Assembly: GCA_022385805.1 (NCBI GenBank)
Contig: MU277720.1
Coordinates: forward strand, 126,488-190,487
Source of the DNA: Pilatotrama ljubarskyi
Lineage: Eukaryota > Basidiomycota > Agaricomycetes > Polyporales > Polyporaceae
Direction of reading: 5' to 3'
DNA: 64,000 nucleotides
Shown here: piece after piece, positions 33,077-45,662 of the stretch
Layout: every line of letters begins with the position of its first letter
How positions within the stretch are numbered: position 1 is the first letter of the stretch
Position numbers and translations under genes: made by a program
Notes under the pieces: model-generated
What the model was told of the DNA's origin: nothing
Database searches by the model: none
What the model saw: only the letters and a program-made list of their open reading frames with translations

Positions 33077-35731
33077 ATGCCTGTATCCTCTGATGTCCCT
33101 TCTCAATGCGTATACAACGTTCCCATGGCGCTCAACGAGGATCTCACTCGCACAGATGGACTGGAACCCAAACTCGCCAGGGCGCGCAACGCGCAACACG
33201 TCCTCAACTCGAGGGAGTTCACATATGGTCCTATGCCGATTATAGGATTTCTCAATGTCTTCCTCCCGTATCCACCCGACGATGCGAAGGGTAGGCTTTC
33301 GTCGACACGTGCATTCAGTGCCGTTCTCCAGAGTGCTAGGACAACAGCAGAGATATCTGAGCCTCTCGTGCGTAATTGCCAGCTGTCCCTGTTTGTAGCC
33401 TCACGATGTTGCGCAGTTGCATGCTTTGAACAAGAAGACGAAACACAAGTCCCGCTGCCCAGGATTCTTTTTCGAAGACACATGCCGACGCATCCTGCCG
33501 CCTGTGCAAATAGGCCATGCCATGCCACATATATGCTGCTTTGCGCGAAGGAACCTCCAGGCTGTGCGACAAGCCAGCCGTCGATCGCGAGCTGAATTAG
33601 GCTATGCCGAATTCTTTATACAATTCCTGGAAAACGACTTCTACGTGGACCCGCCCAAAGACGCCAACCCAGAAAGCGTAGCATCCCACGACTTCGTTGC
33701 GCGTTGGGACACCGCGGCGGCGCAAGCGGAGAATGATAGGGTCCTCGGTCTTCATCTGGCCTTTGCCACGGAGATATTCGCCCGACAGCATCGCTGCTTC
33801 CTTTTCTCCATCTCCATAGTTGGTACCTCCGCTCGCTTGTTTCGCTGGGATCGTGCTGGCTGCGTCGTATCCGAAGCGTTCGACATAGGAGATCATCCGG
33901 AGTATCTCTGCGAATTCCTTTGGCGATTCGCGCAGACAACCGATGACGCGCGTGGACACGATCCTACCGTGGAACCCGCTATGCCCGCCGAGCACGCTCT
34001 CTTCAGGGATACCATTCGAGAGCATGTGCGGAGTCAACTCGACGTCGAAGGCGACCAGCTCGCCTTGGCGCTGACACAACACTACCTACCTGAACATGTC
34101 ACAGCGATCTACGTGTACCCCAGCAATGCGCCTACACTGGGGGACAATGCCGTTCGCTACATTGTTTCTCGACCGATTGTATCACCTCTTTCTCTAGCTG
34201 GACGTGGAACGCGAGGGTATTGGGCGGTTGACGCTCGGACGCGGAGTGTGGTCTTTTTGAAGGACACATGGCGCCCGTACTCGCGGAGCCATGTAGAAGG
34301 CGAAATCCTGAAGCATCTTGTGGATTTAGGGGTTCGCAATGTCCCTGCTCTCGTCACACATGGTGGCGTACCATGCGAGCGTCCTGACCAGGTGCGACGA
34401 CTAGATGGTAGGTTTGCACAACCCCATGACCAAAGTCAAACGCTCACAGTCATCGCTCAGCTCCTTACTTGCAGGCCACACTCACCCACAGGGTGCGTTC
34501 AGAAGAATGGGTCTGCCGCGTTTGCGGGGATCTTCCGCAAGTTTCGCTACTGCAACATTATCGCGTGGTGATGGCGACCGTTGGTTACTCCCTGCGTACT
34601 CTGCGAGGCACGGAAGAGCTTCTTCATGCCACGTACGATGTGTTTACTGGTGCGCTTCGAGCTGTTCCCCTTAATCAATTCATTCTCATTCCACGCGAGC
34701 CATGCGGGATGCGCTCGTAAAGGCTTCCCGTATCCATAGGGACATCAGTGTCGGCAACATCATCCTCGTCAAGGAACCGGGTCGATCCATCCGCAGAGGC
34801 TACCTCATTGATTGGGAAGCGTCGGACATCCTCAATGACGATGGGGAGTCCTCTCGTCCAGGTCGGGCTGTAGGTCAGCTTCTTACTTACTGCGACTCCC
34901 CGCTGATGTTGCTGATTCCAGGGCACTTGGCATTTTATGTCAATCCGGATGTTGGACGGGACTACCACCAAGGTCAGGCAGAAATTCCAAGATGACATGG
35001 AATCGCTGTTCTACGTGGTGCTTTACTGCGCTCTTCTGTATCTTCCCCATGGGCTTTCGGGCGAAGCCCTGACGATGCTGATCCGAGGGTACTTTGAAGA
35101 CTCCATCGAGCTTACTATCAGCGGCGTCCGAGTTCAGCACGGTGGTACAAAGAAGATCCTCAACACGTTTAACCGTTTCGTGCTCAAGCGCGCTGAATTC
35201 AAAAGTGCGGCACTCGTCGAGTGGCTCAACGCTGTCATGGACTTCTCCAGCCCACTTGGGGACCTACAGAGGCGGTATCCAGATATGTGGTCAGACCCGA
35301 GCAAATTCGACGCCTTCTGGTCCGACTTCCTCGCCACACATACCTTAGAACGCGACGACCGCGTCGTCCACCGACTGGACATGAGCGCCTACTACGACTC
35401 GGGAGCCCGCTCGGAAATCCCATCGCTCACGGCGTCTCCCCAGCCCAGAAAGAGGTCTCCGGCGGACGAGTCTGAGCCTGCAGAGCTCGGTGCAGCACGG
35501 AAGCGGACCCGGACACGCGCTGGGTCGGCTCAGGCTATCCCCCGCGGCGCAGCTCACGGCGAAGACGGTTCTGTTGTTGAGCTTCGGCGAAGCCAACGAA
35601 TCAAGGAGCGGAGCAGCCGACCGAAGGCAGGCCCGGGCACTGCGCGACTTGGAGGCATCACGGCCAACGCTGTCGGTCGTTCCGCCCCAGGGCTACCCAA
35701 GGGGCGGCAGCCAGCGCGCCCGCGGAAGTGA
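33077..35731 (+). CDS. FunK1 fungal-type protein kinase (copy E)
   Basis: This is a FunK1 protein paired with copy A. Five exons (33077-33367, 33417-34407, 34461-34649, 34700-34869, 34922-35731) sum to 2451 nt, exactly 816 residues plus stop. Exons 3 and 4 are 189 and 170 nt, the same as in copy A. Landmarks are MALNEDLTRTDGLE, KSRCPGFFFEDT, MPHICCFARRNL, RLFRWDRAGCVVSEAF, GRGTRGYWAVD, VVFLKDTWRPY, HRD at 503-505 with Asn510, DWE at 528 and QDDMESLFYVVLYCALLYLP. The tail is basic and holds LRRSQRI at 768-774, shared with copy A although the sequence around it has diverged. The ATG follows directly on a splice acceptor, so an upstream exon could extend the N-terminus. Substrate, partner and location are not known; the basic tail suggests the nucleus. 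Confidence 0.88.
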
Positions 35732-36245
35732 CTCACTGGCCCTTGTAGTCTGTCTCATGTGCTATCGTTGCTTTACCGTATCTTTCTGGTTGCTTTCCAA
35801 ATTCGCTTTCGTTGCAGCGTCGCTCTCTTGTAGTGCTTACTTGCTCCTTACTCGTTCGAGCTTTGGAGATACCCGGCCGTCTCCCTCCGTGTACACACAA
35901 CGCTCGCATAGTGCAATGCATCGTCGTGTCATGTACGAGGGACGACGCTCGACAGCGATGAGTCGACATGCGAGGCAGGGCACCTTCCCTCGATGTATAA
36001 TATAGTGGTATATTACTCCGCGATGTGCTACTTAACTGTGTACGACAGACCCAAATGAGACGAGTTCGTGAGAGGGGGGCAAAGGACGGCATCATAAAGC
36101 GTCGTCAAGGGGACAAAGCGGGCAAGGTATTAGGGGATCCAATAAGCATACATGCGTGAGTTATTCAGCGTGCAGGTGCGGAAGCGCAGTGGGCGCGGCC
36201 GGCTCGTGGGCAAGATCTAGCAGTGATGAAAAAGGAAAGGGCCGT
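35732..36245. other. intergenic between convergent FunK1-E and ABC transporter
   Basis: This stretch contains the two 3' flanks. No coding frame with recognisable content and no RNA gene are visible. Confidence 0.6.
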
Positions 36246-39200
36246 CTACTTCTTGCTGAGGGCCTGTAGCTGTACGTATTCGTAGTAGTCGCCCTTGCGT
36301 TCGAGCAGCTCGTCGTGCGTGCCGGCTTCGGCGACGGTGCCGTCTTTGATGAAGTAACTGGAGAGACAGGCGCGTCAGTTTCGCTGTGGAGGGAAGGCGG
36401 CAGTTGTAGACGTACATGCAATCCGCGTTCTGGATTGTCGACAGTCGATGCGCAATAGCGATCGTGGTGCGGCCCTTCGCTGCCTGATCGAGCGCTTCTT
36501 GCACGACCTTCTCAGAGGTCGAGTCGAGCGCAGAAGTCGCCTCGTCAAGCAAGAGCACCTTCGGGTTGCGGAGAAGCGCACGGGCGATCGCAATACGTTC
36601 TGTGGACGGGGTCAATATCGAACTGCTGGAAGCAAGTGCAAGCATATACGCACGCTTTTGGCCACCTGAGAGCTGTGAACCCTTGCCGCCAACTTCGGTG
36701 TCGAAGCCACTACATGAACGTCAGCCAAAGAAATCAAGATGTATTCGGCAGCTATACTCACTCGGGCAGCGACTGGATGAAGTCGAGGATGTTCGCATTC
36801 CGGCAAGCAGTCTCGATCTCCTCCTGGGTGACCTCTTCCCGAGGCTTCGTAGCACCGAGGAGGATGTTGAAGCGCACAGTGCCGGCATACAGCGTCGGCT
36901 CTTGGGACACGAGCGCAATGTGCTTGCGGTATTCGGAGACGTTGTAGCTCGTGATGGGTTGCTCATCGAGCTATGGAATACTGGTCAGCACTGGGACCCC
37001 GCATGTTAGCAGTAGAGCTACTCACGTAAACAGTGCCGGCGAGAGGATCGTAGAACCGCTCGATGAGCTGGATCGTCGTACTCTTACCGCATCCACTGGC
37101 ACCGACGAGCGCGACGTAGGTCCCGGGCTCGACAGTGAGGTTAAGGTCGCGCAGGACACGGACCCCAGGACGCGTGGGGTAGCGGAAGTGCACGTTCTCG
37201 AAGCGGATGCGGCCCTGGACGTTCTTGGGGATCGCACCCTCGGGCGACTCGGCGTCGATCTCGGGCGTGGAGTCAAGGAGACGGATGACGTCCGAAGCGG
37301 CGCCCTTAGCGGATGAGATGTCGGGAACGAACGAGAAGACGTTGCCGGCTTGGATAGCAGAGAAGGTGGTGCTCTGTGCGATGAGTTAGTGAGGCGGTGC
37401 TTCGGTGCATAGAGAGGTCAGCGTACCATGAGACCGATGAAGAACTGGAAGGTCGAGCGCTTCAAGTCCGCGACGAGACGCGAGCCGTACCAGAAGACGA
37501 GAGCGATGACCCAGAAGGACATCGACTGCGAAAGCGAGAAGATGGCGTTGCTGTAGATGGCGGTCCTGTTCGAGCGACGGAGCGGCTCCTCGAGCGACTC
37601 GCTGTAGAGCCTGCAGCAGTCGTCCTCACGAGTGAGCGACGCGACGGTGCGGATGGCACCGGCCGCCTCGCAGGCGAGCTGGGCGGACGCCTCGTGAGCC
37701 TTCTTATTCTGCTGATCCTTGAGCACGACGACGCGCTACAAAGGCCCGCAGTGCGTCAGCATCATTCGCATATACGTAGAAGACCAGACATACCAGACGG
37801 ATGTAACCCGCAGAGACGAGGACGGGCATGCAGGCAATACCGACGAGACCGATCTGCCAGTTGAAGGAGAGACCTAGGATAGAGCCAATGATGAGCGTCG
37901 AGATGCTCTGCACGATGGCGCCCAGAGTGATGCCCGCGAGGCCGTTGATCTTCTGCGGGTTGTCGCTTAGCGTCGACGTGAGCTGGCCGGTGTTGTTCTC
38001 GTCCTTGTCGAAAAACTCGATGTCCTGGCGGAGGATGGAGCGGAAGCTCAACGAGCGCAGCCTCGACGTGAGCTCCGCAGCGGAACTCGCGAACAGGTAG
38101 TTCTGGAAGCCGACGGCGAACATGGACAGGATAGCAATCACGAAGAACCAGAGCGCGTTCCGGTCGCCGTCAAACCGCCGCTGGGCGTTCGTCGTGTCTG
38201 AGAAGCCGTTGATGCCCTTCGCGAAGATGATACCGTAGCACGGGTACGTCGCGCCATTCGCGATGGCAGCGATCGTGCCAAATAGGTACTGCTTCCAGAC
38301 CGAGCGGTTGATGTAGCCCATGCGCTTGAAGATGTAGGGCATCGAGTAGTCGTGCTGCTCCTTCTTCTCGCCCTCCTGCTTCTGGCGCTGCTCGAGGATC
38401 TCGCTCGCCAGGGACCGCCCGGACTTCTGGCGCTGCAGGGGTACTTCCTCCGCGGCCTGCCTCTCCATGTCCTTCTCGTCGTTCTCGCCCGAGGCGGCGG
38501 TGTCGCTGTCGTCATCCTGCATCGTCTGCTTCTCACGCAGATCCCGGAGCCTCTGCGCGGCCACGAGGCGCGCGTACGGCCCGTTCTCGTCCCTGAGGAG
38601 CTCCTGATGCGTGCCGGACTCGAGGACGACGCCGTTGCCCATAACGTAGATGCAGTCCGCGTCCTTGATGGTCGAGAGACGATGCGCGATCGTGATGGTC
38701 GTGCGGCCGTGGGCGGCCTTGTCGAGCGCATTCTGCACAATGCCCTCGCTCTGGGTGTCGAGAGCGGAGGTGGCCTCGTCGAGCAAGAGAATTCGGGGAT
38801 CTGAGACGATAGCACGGGCGATGGCAATACGCTGCTTCTGACCACCTGAGAGGAGGAAACCGCGCTCGCCGACCATGGTGTCGTAGCCAAGCGGAAGCTT
38901 GGAGATGAAGCCGTCCGCATTGGCCTTGACGCAGGCCTCCTTGATGAGCTTGAACTTCTCTTCCTCCGAGGCATGCTCGTGGGGTGTGCCGATGAGACCG
39001 TGGGCGACGTTGCCCTTGATCGTGGTCGCGAAAAGGGTCGGCTCCTGGGAGACGAGGCCGATCTGCGAGCGGAGCCAGCGGACGTTGAGGTCCTTGAGGT
39101 CAATGCCGTCGAGCTTGACGACGCCCCGGAGCGGGTCGTAGAACCGCTCGACGAGGGAGATGACGGTGGACTTGCCGGAACCAGAGGCACCGACGAGTGC

Positions 39201-40943
39201 AGTGGTCCTGCCGGCGGGGAAAGTGATGGAGAGGTCCTTGACGATGGGCACAGTGGGGCGTGACGGGTAGTTGAAGTCGACGTGCTCGAGGACGATCTCG
39301 CCGACGCACTTCTCGGGCCTGAGGCCCTCGGGCGAGGCCGAGTCGATGACCGGGACGCGGTCGATGGTCTCGTAGAGCTTGGCAGCAGCGCCGCGAGCTT
39401 GGGTGATAGCTAGAGATGAGCGTGGTAAGCGATGCGCCCTTTCAATGAACCGTTCAGGCAATGTGCTGACCTTGCATCTCAGGGGCAAGCAGGGCGAGAG
39501 AGAATGAACCGATAAGGATCGCGAAGATGACGTTGACGATTTGACCCGCGTTCGCTGAGATGGAACTGACATCAGTGCGCCGCTGCATATGCAAACACGA
39601 GGATACTCACCGTGTCCTTCATTAATGAGCGTGGTACCGAAGTTGAATGCCAGGCCGTACGCGCCGTAGATTACAAAGAAAAAGAACGAGAGACCAGCAC
39701 CGTGCCAAACCGCGGCCTTGAGGTCCACAGCACGGCTCTTCAGCACGCGCTCGTCGTACAAGTCCGCAAGGATGTGCTGGGTACCGAACGCCTGAGCGGT
39801 GCGGACGGTCGAGATGACCTCCTCGGCGATGGTACCGCCCTCGGCGACGTGCTTGAGCGACGTCTGCATATATGCCGAGATAAACTTGTTCATGACGCCG
39901 CCGGCGATGGCGATGCACGGCAGGATGGAGGACATGGCGAGGGCGAGACGCCAGCAGCGGACGTAGGCGAGGATGAAGCCGGTGACGAAAGCGGCAAGGA
40001 AATTAACGCAGAGGGCGACCTTCTCTGATATCCCTTGCTGCACGAGATCTGTCGAGAAGTCGTCAGAAGTCTGCTCGGATCAACGGATGTATAAACAGAA
40101 CGTACGGGTGTCCGTCTGAATGCGCGTCGCGACTTCTCCGGCACCGACGTTGTCGAAGTAGGCGATTTCCTGGCGAAGGATGGCGCGGAGGTAGCGCTCA
40201 CGGATACGCTTCGCGTTGACCTCACCGGTGTAGACCCAGACAACCATGTAGATGTAGGTGCAGAGAAACATGCCGAGACCTGAAGAATCGTCAGGCGGCG
40301 AGCGAGAGCGCACACGATCAGTCACATACCGATGTAAACGAGATACGACGCGTTGAGCGCAGCCGAGTGCTTGAATGCGGCAGCGGCGCCAGGGAGCGAT
40401 GCCGCGGCCTGAGCTTGGTCGGGAGCGGTGGGGTCCTGTGCCGTTTTGAGGGTCTGACCGAAGGTGACGAAGTCCTGGGTGAGGCGGCCGAAGAGCAAAC
40501 TCATGAGGGGCTGCATGGCGGAGACTGTCAATCACAGGTAGGTACGAGAAATCGTGGGTGAGCGCACCTGAGCAGCACCGGAACCTGCTGCCGCGACGAG
40601 GCCGATGATGTCCATGATGACTTCTCTGCGCGTGGAGAATCTGGTTGCGAACAGAAAGGGTCAAAAAAGGTGAAATGATACAGGTGCACAAGGAGGCCGA
40701 CCTGAAGAGCTCAAGGAAGCCGACCGGCTGAATCTCCTTCTTTTCTGGGGTAGGGGCGGGGAGGACGGCGTCCTGAGCCTCCTTTTCTGAGAGAGACTCA
40801 TCTCCCTTTGGCTGATTCGGCCCCTTGCGCTTGAAAAAGCCCTTCTTGGTGGCAGCCTGCTGTTGCTGCTGGTGCTGCTCGTTGGTGGCGGGGGAAGACT
40901 TCTCGTTGATGTCCGCCGAGTGGTCAAGCGAGTTGGCCGCCAT
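36246..40943 (-). CDS. ABCB-type full ABC transporter (P-glycoprotein / Pmd1-like)
   Basis: This is a full-length multidrug-type exporter of the ABCB family with order TMD1-NBD1-TMD2-NBD2, about 1330 residues. It resembles fission yeast Pmd1 and is expected at the plasma membrane, moving lipophilic drugs, peptides or a pheromone with ATP. The start ATG is at 40943, followed by a Gln/Lys-rich cytosolic stretch. Family landmarks in TMD1 include [15 protein letters not shown] and [23 protein letters not shown]1 has the Walker [10 protein letters not shown], the Q-loop [20 protein letters not shown], the signature [14 protein letters not shown], Walker [12 protein letters not shown] and the H-loop [15 protein letters not shown]. 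The linker is charged. TMD2 has [22 protein letters not shown]2 has [42 protein letters not shown] and [12 protein letters not shown]. About a dozen short introns were followed by eye; no lesion was seen. Confidence 0.93.
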
Positions 40944-40987
40944 GGTTGAGGACGGGGAGGAGGCTGCTGAGCAGCAGGGCCGCGGGG

Positions 40988-40994
40988 ATAAATA
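40988..40994 (-). promoter_or_regulatory. possible TATA-like box of the ABC transporter gene
   Basis: TATTTAT on the minus strand lies 44 bp upstream of the ATG. The match to a TATA consensus is weak and the spacing is short, so this is only a suggestion. Confidence 0.25.
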
Positions 40995-42643
40995 GCGGGC
41001 GGGAGGGGGAGAAGACGAGGACGAGGACCGGGTGCGGGTGCGGAGGAGGAAAGGAGCGTGGGTGCTAGATTCTTATATGCAGCTCTCTTACGCGGCAGTC
41101 CGGCGTCGTTGCAATGTCTCTCTCCCCATCTCATCTTATCAGATTACCCGCTGCTGCCCTTCCCCGTCCTGCTTCACCACCTCCCGTCCTCAACCTCGTC
41201 TCTGTCCTCCTCAGCCGTCTCGATGCCGCTATATGCACGCATGCAGGCAGTACTCCTGCTTCCCTGAGCTCGGTGTGAACACTGACTTTTTGTGCCGGCC
41301 TGGATGGAGAAACCATCCGCTTACGGTGAATGTCTGACGTGATGCGGAAGCTCGGCGTACGCGGGCCGCGGACTTCTCTCTGAGCCAACTCTCGACTGTC
41401 CTTGGCTTGGCGAGTGCGAGCGCCCACAAACATCCACTCCTCCTCCGCACGAGGTTCTAGACCTGCGCACCGTCGTCCTAGCGGCCGCCTCGGTTTTTGC
41501 TGAAAGTTATCGAGGTCGTCTGCATGGGTCCCCCACGTACAGTACCACATCTCCTTCTCACGTATATTGCGATCTCTCTCACCGTGCATATCACCGCGGG
41601 CGTCTATCTTTGGGCTGGTCGAGTGCATCCGCCATGCGGGGGCCGTTCGTATTCGTAAACCTTCTAGAGTTGTTTCGGCGCGGGGTACAGAGTCTCCGCA
41701 CGCCACAAGCACAGATCATCTCCTACTTGCACGCCGAGCGCTGGCGTCCGCAGACAGCCGCAGACATGTACCATCTCCAGCCTGGCTGTAACAGCCCGTC
41801 CTTTGCTGGAAAACTCCGATCCGGGCGCCGAGCCACCGCGTCAGTTCACTGACTCGAGAGTTCCGAAGCCAGCGCCAGTACTCCTAAGGCATCGTCAGGC
41901 GCATGCATGCCTCTCGCCGGACTTGCGGCGCAGCTTTCAGCTCTCCATCGTGAACGAGATCACCATTCTGCGCGTTCCGACTGGCTCTCGAGTCAGCGAC
42001 GTCGGTAGCGGGTCGACAAACATTGACTCGTTCGGACTTGCCAGGTCCACAGCAACCCAGATCATCCCCTGCTCGAACGCGCGATCTTGTGCTCAGGGCG
42101 TCAGGCACACGCGATCATGATGCAGAAAGGGCTTCGATCTCGAAACGGTCACTCAAGCCGGCGCAGGCAGCAGCCCAAGGCCACATTCAAGTCAAGCAGG
42201 CACACGTAGTGCTGTGCTCGATGAACATACTTACGAGTGGACGACAATCGGAGCAAATAGACGCAGCGCAGCAGAGAAAAACACCAGCAAGACCAACGCA
42301 CCGATCGACAGACCACAGATCGGCACTAAAACGATACCTACGTGGAGAATTCCAGGTTTTTGGTTGGTGAAGGCGACCTCCGAATTACTCGGAGCGCGGG
42401 AATGTCTCGAGATCTCACAGACGGCCTCCAGAAGCCTCGCAACCCGTCCGGTCCCGGATCATACACTGCACGATGCGACGCATACATGTCTTACGAAAGG
42501 AGCGGCGCTGGGCTGTTGCAACGGCCACAACACTCAGCCTGTACGCTGCTGGAAGACAGGCACCTCCGCGATAAAGTTCCGTGGCACTGCTGAGACGCCT
42601 CGCGCGTAGACGTGCGTCGTGTACACCTGTGTGACCTCGAGCG
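40995..42643. other. intergenic, no supported gene
   Basis: This stretch is about 1.6 kb between the ABC transporter start and the helicase 3' end. It has open frames on both strands (for example 193 codons at 41131-41712, minus), but none has a recognisable motif or splice pattern. It probably holds the transporter's promoter. No tRNA or repeat is visible to me. Confidence 0.45.
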
Positions 42644-45227
42644 TCAGCGGGCGGACTGTGTGGGAATGGCACTCGGGCGCACCAGCTCGTCGTATATAAT
42701 CACGGGAACCTTCTTGTCGGCCAGAGACGAGCTGGGATGGATCTTCACGATCTGCGAGGACATCAGTCTCTCCCTCTCGCGCGAATGAATCCACGTGTGA
42801 CTTACGGAAGGGCCCATGACCTGCTTGTACGACCCGTCAGGCTGCATGAACGCCGTGTTCTGCACCAGCCCGCGGACGAGGGCCTTCAGCACCGGCGCCT
42901 CGTTCTCGCCCGCACTCGTCCGCCAGTCGATGTTCATGCGCGTGCAGACGTCGCGGAGCTGCGCACGGATGTTCATCGCCTCGGACAGACAGCGCTCGTT
43001 CAGGAACATTCGCCGGCACCACTCCCGCCGACCAGCCTTGCTCTCGGACGCCGCGACGTCCTCGTAGGCGCGGACGACGTTCAGCACGGTGAGGTGGTCG
43101 CCAGAGAGGTGGCGGAACTTGCGCCGGGCGTCGGCTGCGGCGTCTCGTGCGTCGTGAGTGTCGACGAAGAGATGCGAGGACGCGGAGAGCACGGAGAGAA
43201 TGGTGAGGATCTCGGCGGTGCAGCCGAGCTCGGTCGAGGCGACCAGGGCGCGTGCGAGCGGAGCCTCGAGCGGGAACGCGGCCATTTGCCGTCCGAGGGG
43301 AGTGAGGGCCTTGCGGTTGTCGAGCGCCCCGAGAAGGAATAGGGTCTTTAGCGCGGCGATGACTGTCTCCTCGTCAGGTTTGTCCATCAAGTCTAGCTCC
43401 TCGAGGTCTTGGCCGAGGCATTTTAGCTGAAGTAGGCTGGAGGTGAGGGTGCATCGTCGGATCTCAGGCTCAGCAGTGACAGGCATATTGCGGAACGCAT
43501 CCTCGGTATAGAGGCGGAAGCAGAAACCTGAGCCCTATAGTACCGTCGATTATCAGGAAGAGTTCCATTCAGCACCATGACTAGGCCTACCTCACGACCT
43601 GCGCGACCTGCACGCTGCACCGCAGACGACTGCGTGATATCTCGAGTCAATAGGGTATCAAAGCCTGCATCTCGTTAGTCAATCAGAACGTAGCAGCAAT
43701 CGCATTGGCCGAGCTCACCGGTCCCGGCTTGTCGCGCAACATAGCGCTTTTCTTTACACTTCCCAGTATCAATCACATACTTGATCCCGGGGATGGTGAT
43801 AGAGGTCTCAGCGATGTTGGTCGCGAGAATGCACTTACGCATCCCCGACGGCGTAGGAGAGAAGATCTTCGCCTGCTGACTAGGCGGCAACGCGGCATAC
43901 ATAGGGCAAATGAGGACCTGGTGCGTGTGAGATTTCCCTCTCTCGGTAACTAGGCACGATTATGCCCGGGGGCGCTGACACTTACCCCTAGCGCGTCCTT
44001 GGGAAGCTGATTGGCGTAGAGCTGAATGGACTTCTCGAGGCTCTCAATATCCTCCTGGCCAGGCAGAAAGATCAACACGTCGCCCTTTGGTTGGTCTGTG
44101 TGGATTTGGAAGAACGTCCGCAGTGCCGCGTCCACATAATCTGGCTGACTGGTGGACGTGTGATAGATGGTCACCGGATGCTGCCGGCCTTTTACATACA
44201 CAATCTTCGCGCTGCAGGGCATAGAGTGTCAATCGTACAGGCCGAGGAAGACAGGAGATGGTGGGACACGCACTTGCCGTAGAATTTGCTGAACTTCTCG
44301 GCCTCGAGCGTGGCACTCATGATTATCACTTTCAAAGGGGTCAGCTTGGCCGCGGGAGCCTTGCCTTTAGCGTCCGAGGGCGCGTTGCGCGCCTTCTGGA
44401 TAGACTTCAGGTTCGTGATGAGCAGGTCGGTACGCAACGTGCGCTCATGTGCCTCATCGACGACGATGACGCTGTAGCGAGACAAGAGGGGGTCTCCGAG
44501 GAGCTCGCGCACGAGCATACCGTCCGTGACATACTTAATGCGCGTCTCGGGAGAAGCAGCCTCGTCAAAACGGACAGAGTAGCCAACGAGGCCTCCAACG
44601 GAGGTGCCTTGCTCTGCGGCGACTCGCGCGGCGAGGGAGGTGGCAGCGACTTTGCGGGGCTGGGTAACGGCGATCATCCCTGACCCGGCGAGGCCGGCCT
44701 CAAGGAGATATTGCGGTACCTCTGTGGGCTATGTTGGATCGCGGGGAAGTAATGCGCATGAGAGGACGTACGTGTTGTCTTGCCTGAACCTGTCTCTCCG
44801 ATGAGGACGGTCACGTCGTTCTGGCGAACGATGTCTACGATAGCATCCTTGCCTGCGTTGCGCATGAGCACCTTCCGTATCATGAAGCCATTGGGAGTAG
44901 GTGGAGACACATACCAGTATATATAGGAAGCTCCTTCCGCTGTTTTTGAAGCGACGCATCCTTGGAGGACGAAGAGGAGGCACTCCCCGCAGGCGCGGAC
45001 AGGCGTGGTTTCTTCCGGGGATGATCTGAACTGTGGCTATTCTTCGAGGGGCTCGAAGAAGGCTTCTTGGCTTTCTTCACCTCGAGGTCATCATCCGAGA
45101 CGTCCATCCATGCATGCTCGCGCTTGACTGCCCGTTTATGCTGGGGTGTGCCATGGGCGGAATGTCTCCGGTGCTGGTGCGGATAGGGGGAGTTCGAGAT
45201 GCCCTTCAGGGCTGTAATCTTGGCCAT
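42644..45227 (-). CDS. DHR2: DEAH-box RNA helicase, Dhr2/DHX33-like
   Basis: This is a DEAH-box ATP-dependent RNA helicase. The N-terminus is short, Ser/Lys-rich and basic (MAKITALKG from ATG 45227), followed by KELPIYT. Motifs appear in order: [10 protein letters not shown], Ia [53 protein letters not shown] and [30 protein letters not shown]. The C-terminal helicase-associated and OB-type domains end with VIIYDELV. The first intron is 44853-44914. Lack of the long N-terminal domains of Prp2, Prp16 and Prp22, and the [13 protein letters not shown] form of the region after motif IV, point to yeast Dhr2 / human DHX33, which act in ribosomal RNA processing. Prp43-type identity cannot be fully excluded without a search. 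The gene is divergent from the TM7S3-like gene. Confidence 0.85.
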
Positions 45228-45662
45228 CCTTGAGGGCCGGTCGACGGTGTGTGTTAGCGGTACGCTCTGTTGTGGTTGGTGCGAGATATGGAGATGGCTG
45301 AGAGGATAGACAAGTGCATGAGCAGAGGAGGCGTATGGCTGGACTTCCCGCGCGCGAGGAGGTCGACCGAACTTCGAAAACTTCGGATGCGGCGAAGTGC
45401 CGTCAGGAGATAGACGCCCATCTGGGATCACACGATGGGCGTCTGTGCGTTCTCACGCCTCCGTCCGTCTTGCCCTCCTCCTCGTCTGTCCTCAGGCCGA
45501 CCCCGCCTGCTCAGCTAGGCCTGCCTCGGCAGCAACACAAGCTACTGCACTCTGAGGACGGCGACATCACCTACGAAGGAGTAACAACATCCAAGACGAC
45601 GCTCACGACCATATCACTCACGACCCTGCACTAACGCCGCCATCCACCTACTTGCTATCGCA
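45228..45662. promoter_or_regulatory. divergent promoter region, helicase / TM7S3-like
   Basis: These 435 bp lie between two divergent start codons. The minus-strand frame stays open upstream of the helicase ATG (to about 45431), so a longer helicase N-terminus is possible. No clear core promoter element is seen. Confidence 0.4.

Noticed and set aside
38138..39190. 350-codon minus-strand frame rich in Ser, Arg and Pro
   Set aside because: It overlaps the ABC transporter NBD1 on the same strand in another frame; all NBD motifs are in the other frame.
41131..41712. 193-codon minus-strand frame upstream of the ABC transporter
   Set aside because: It has no recognisable domain, splice model or biased composition typical of a protein. 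It was kept only as an intergenic note.
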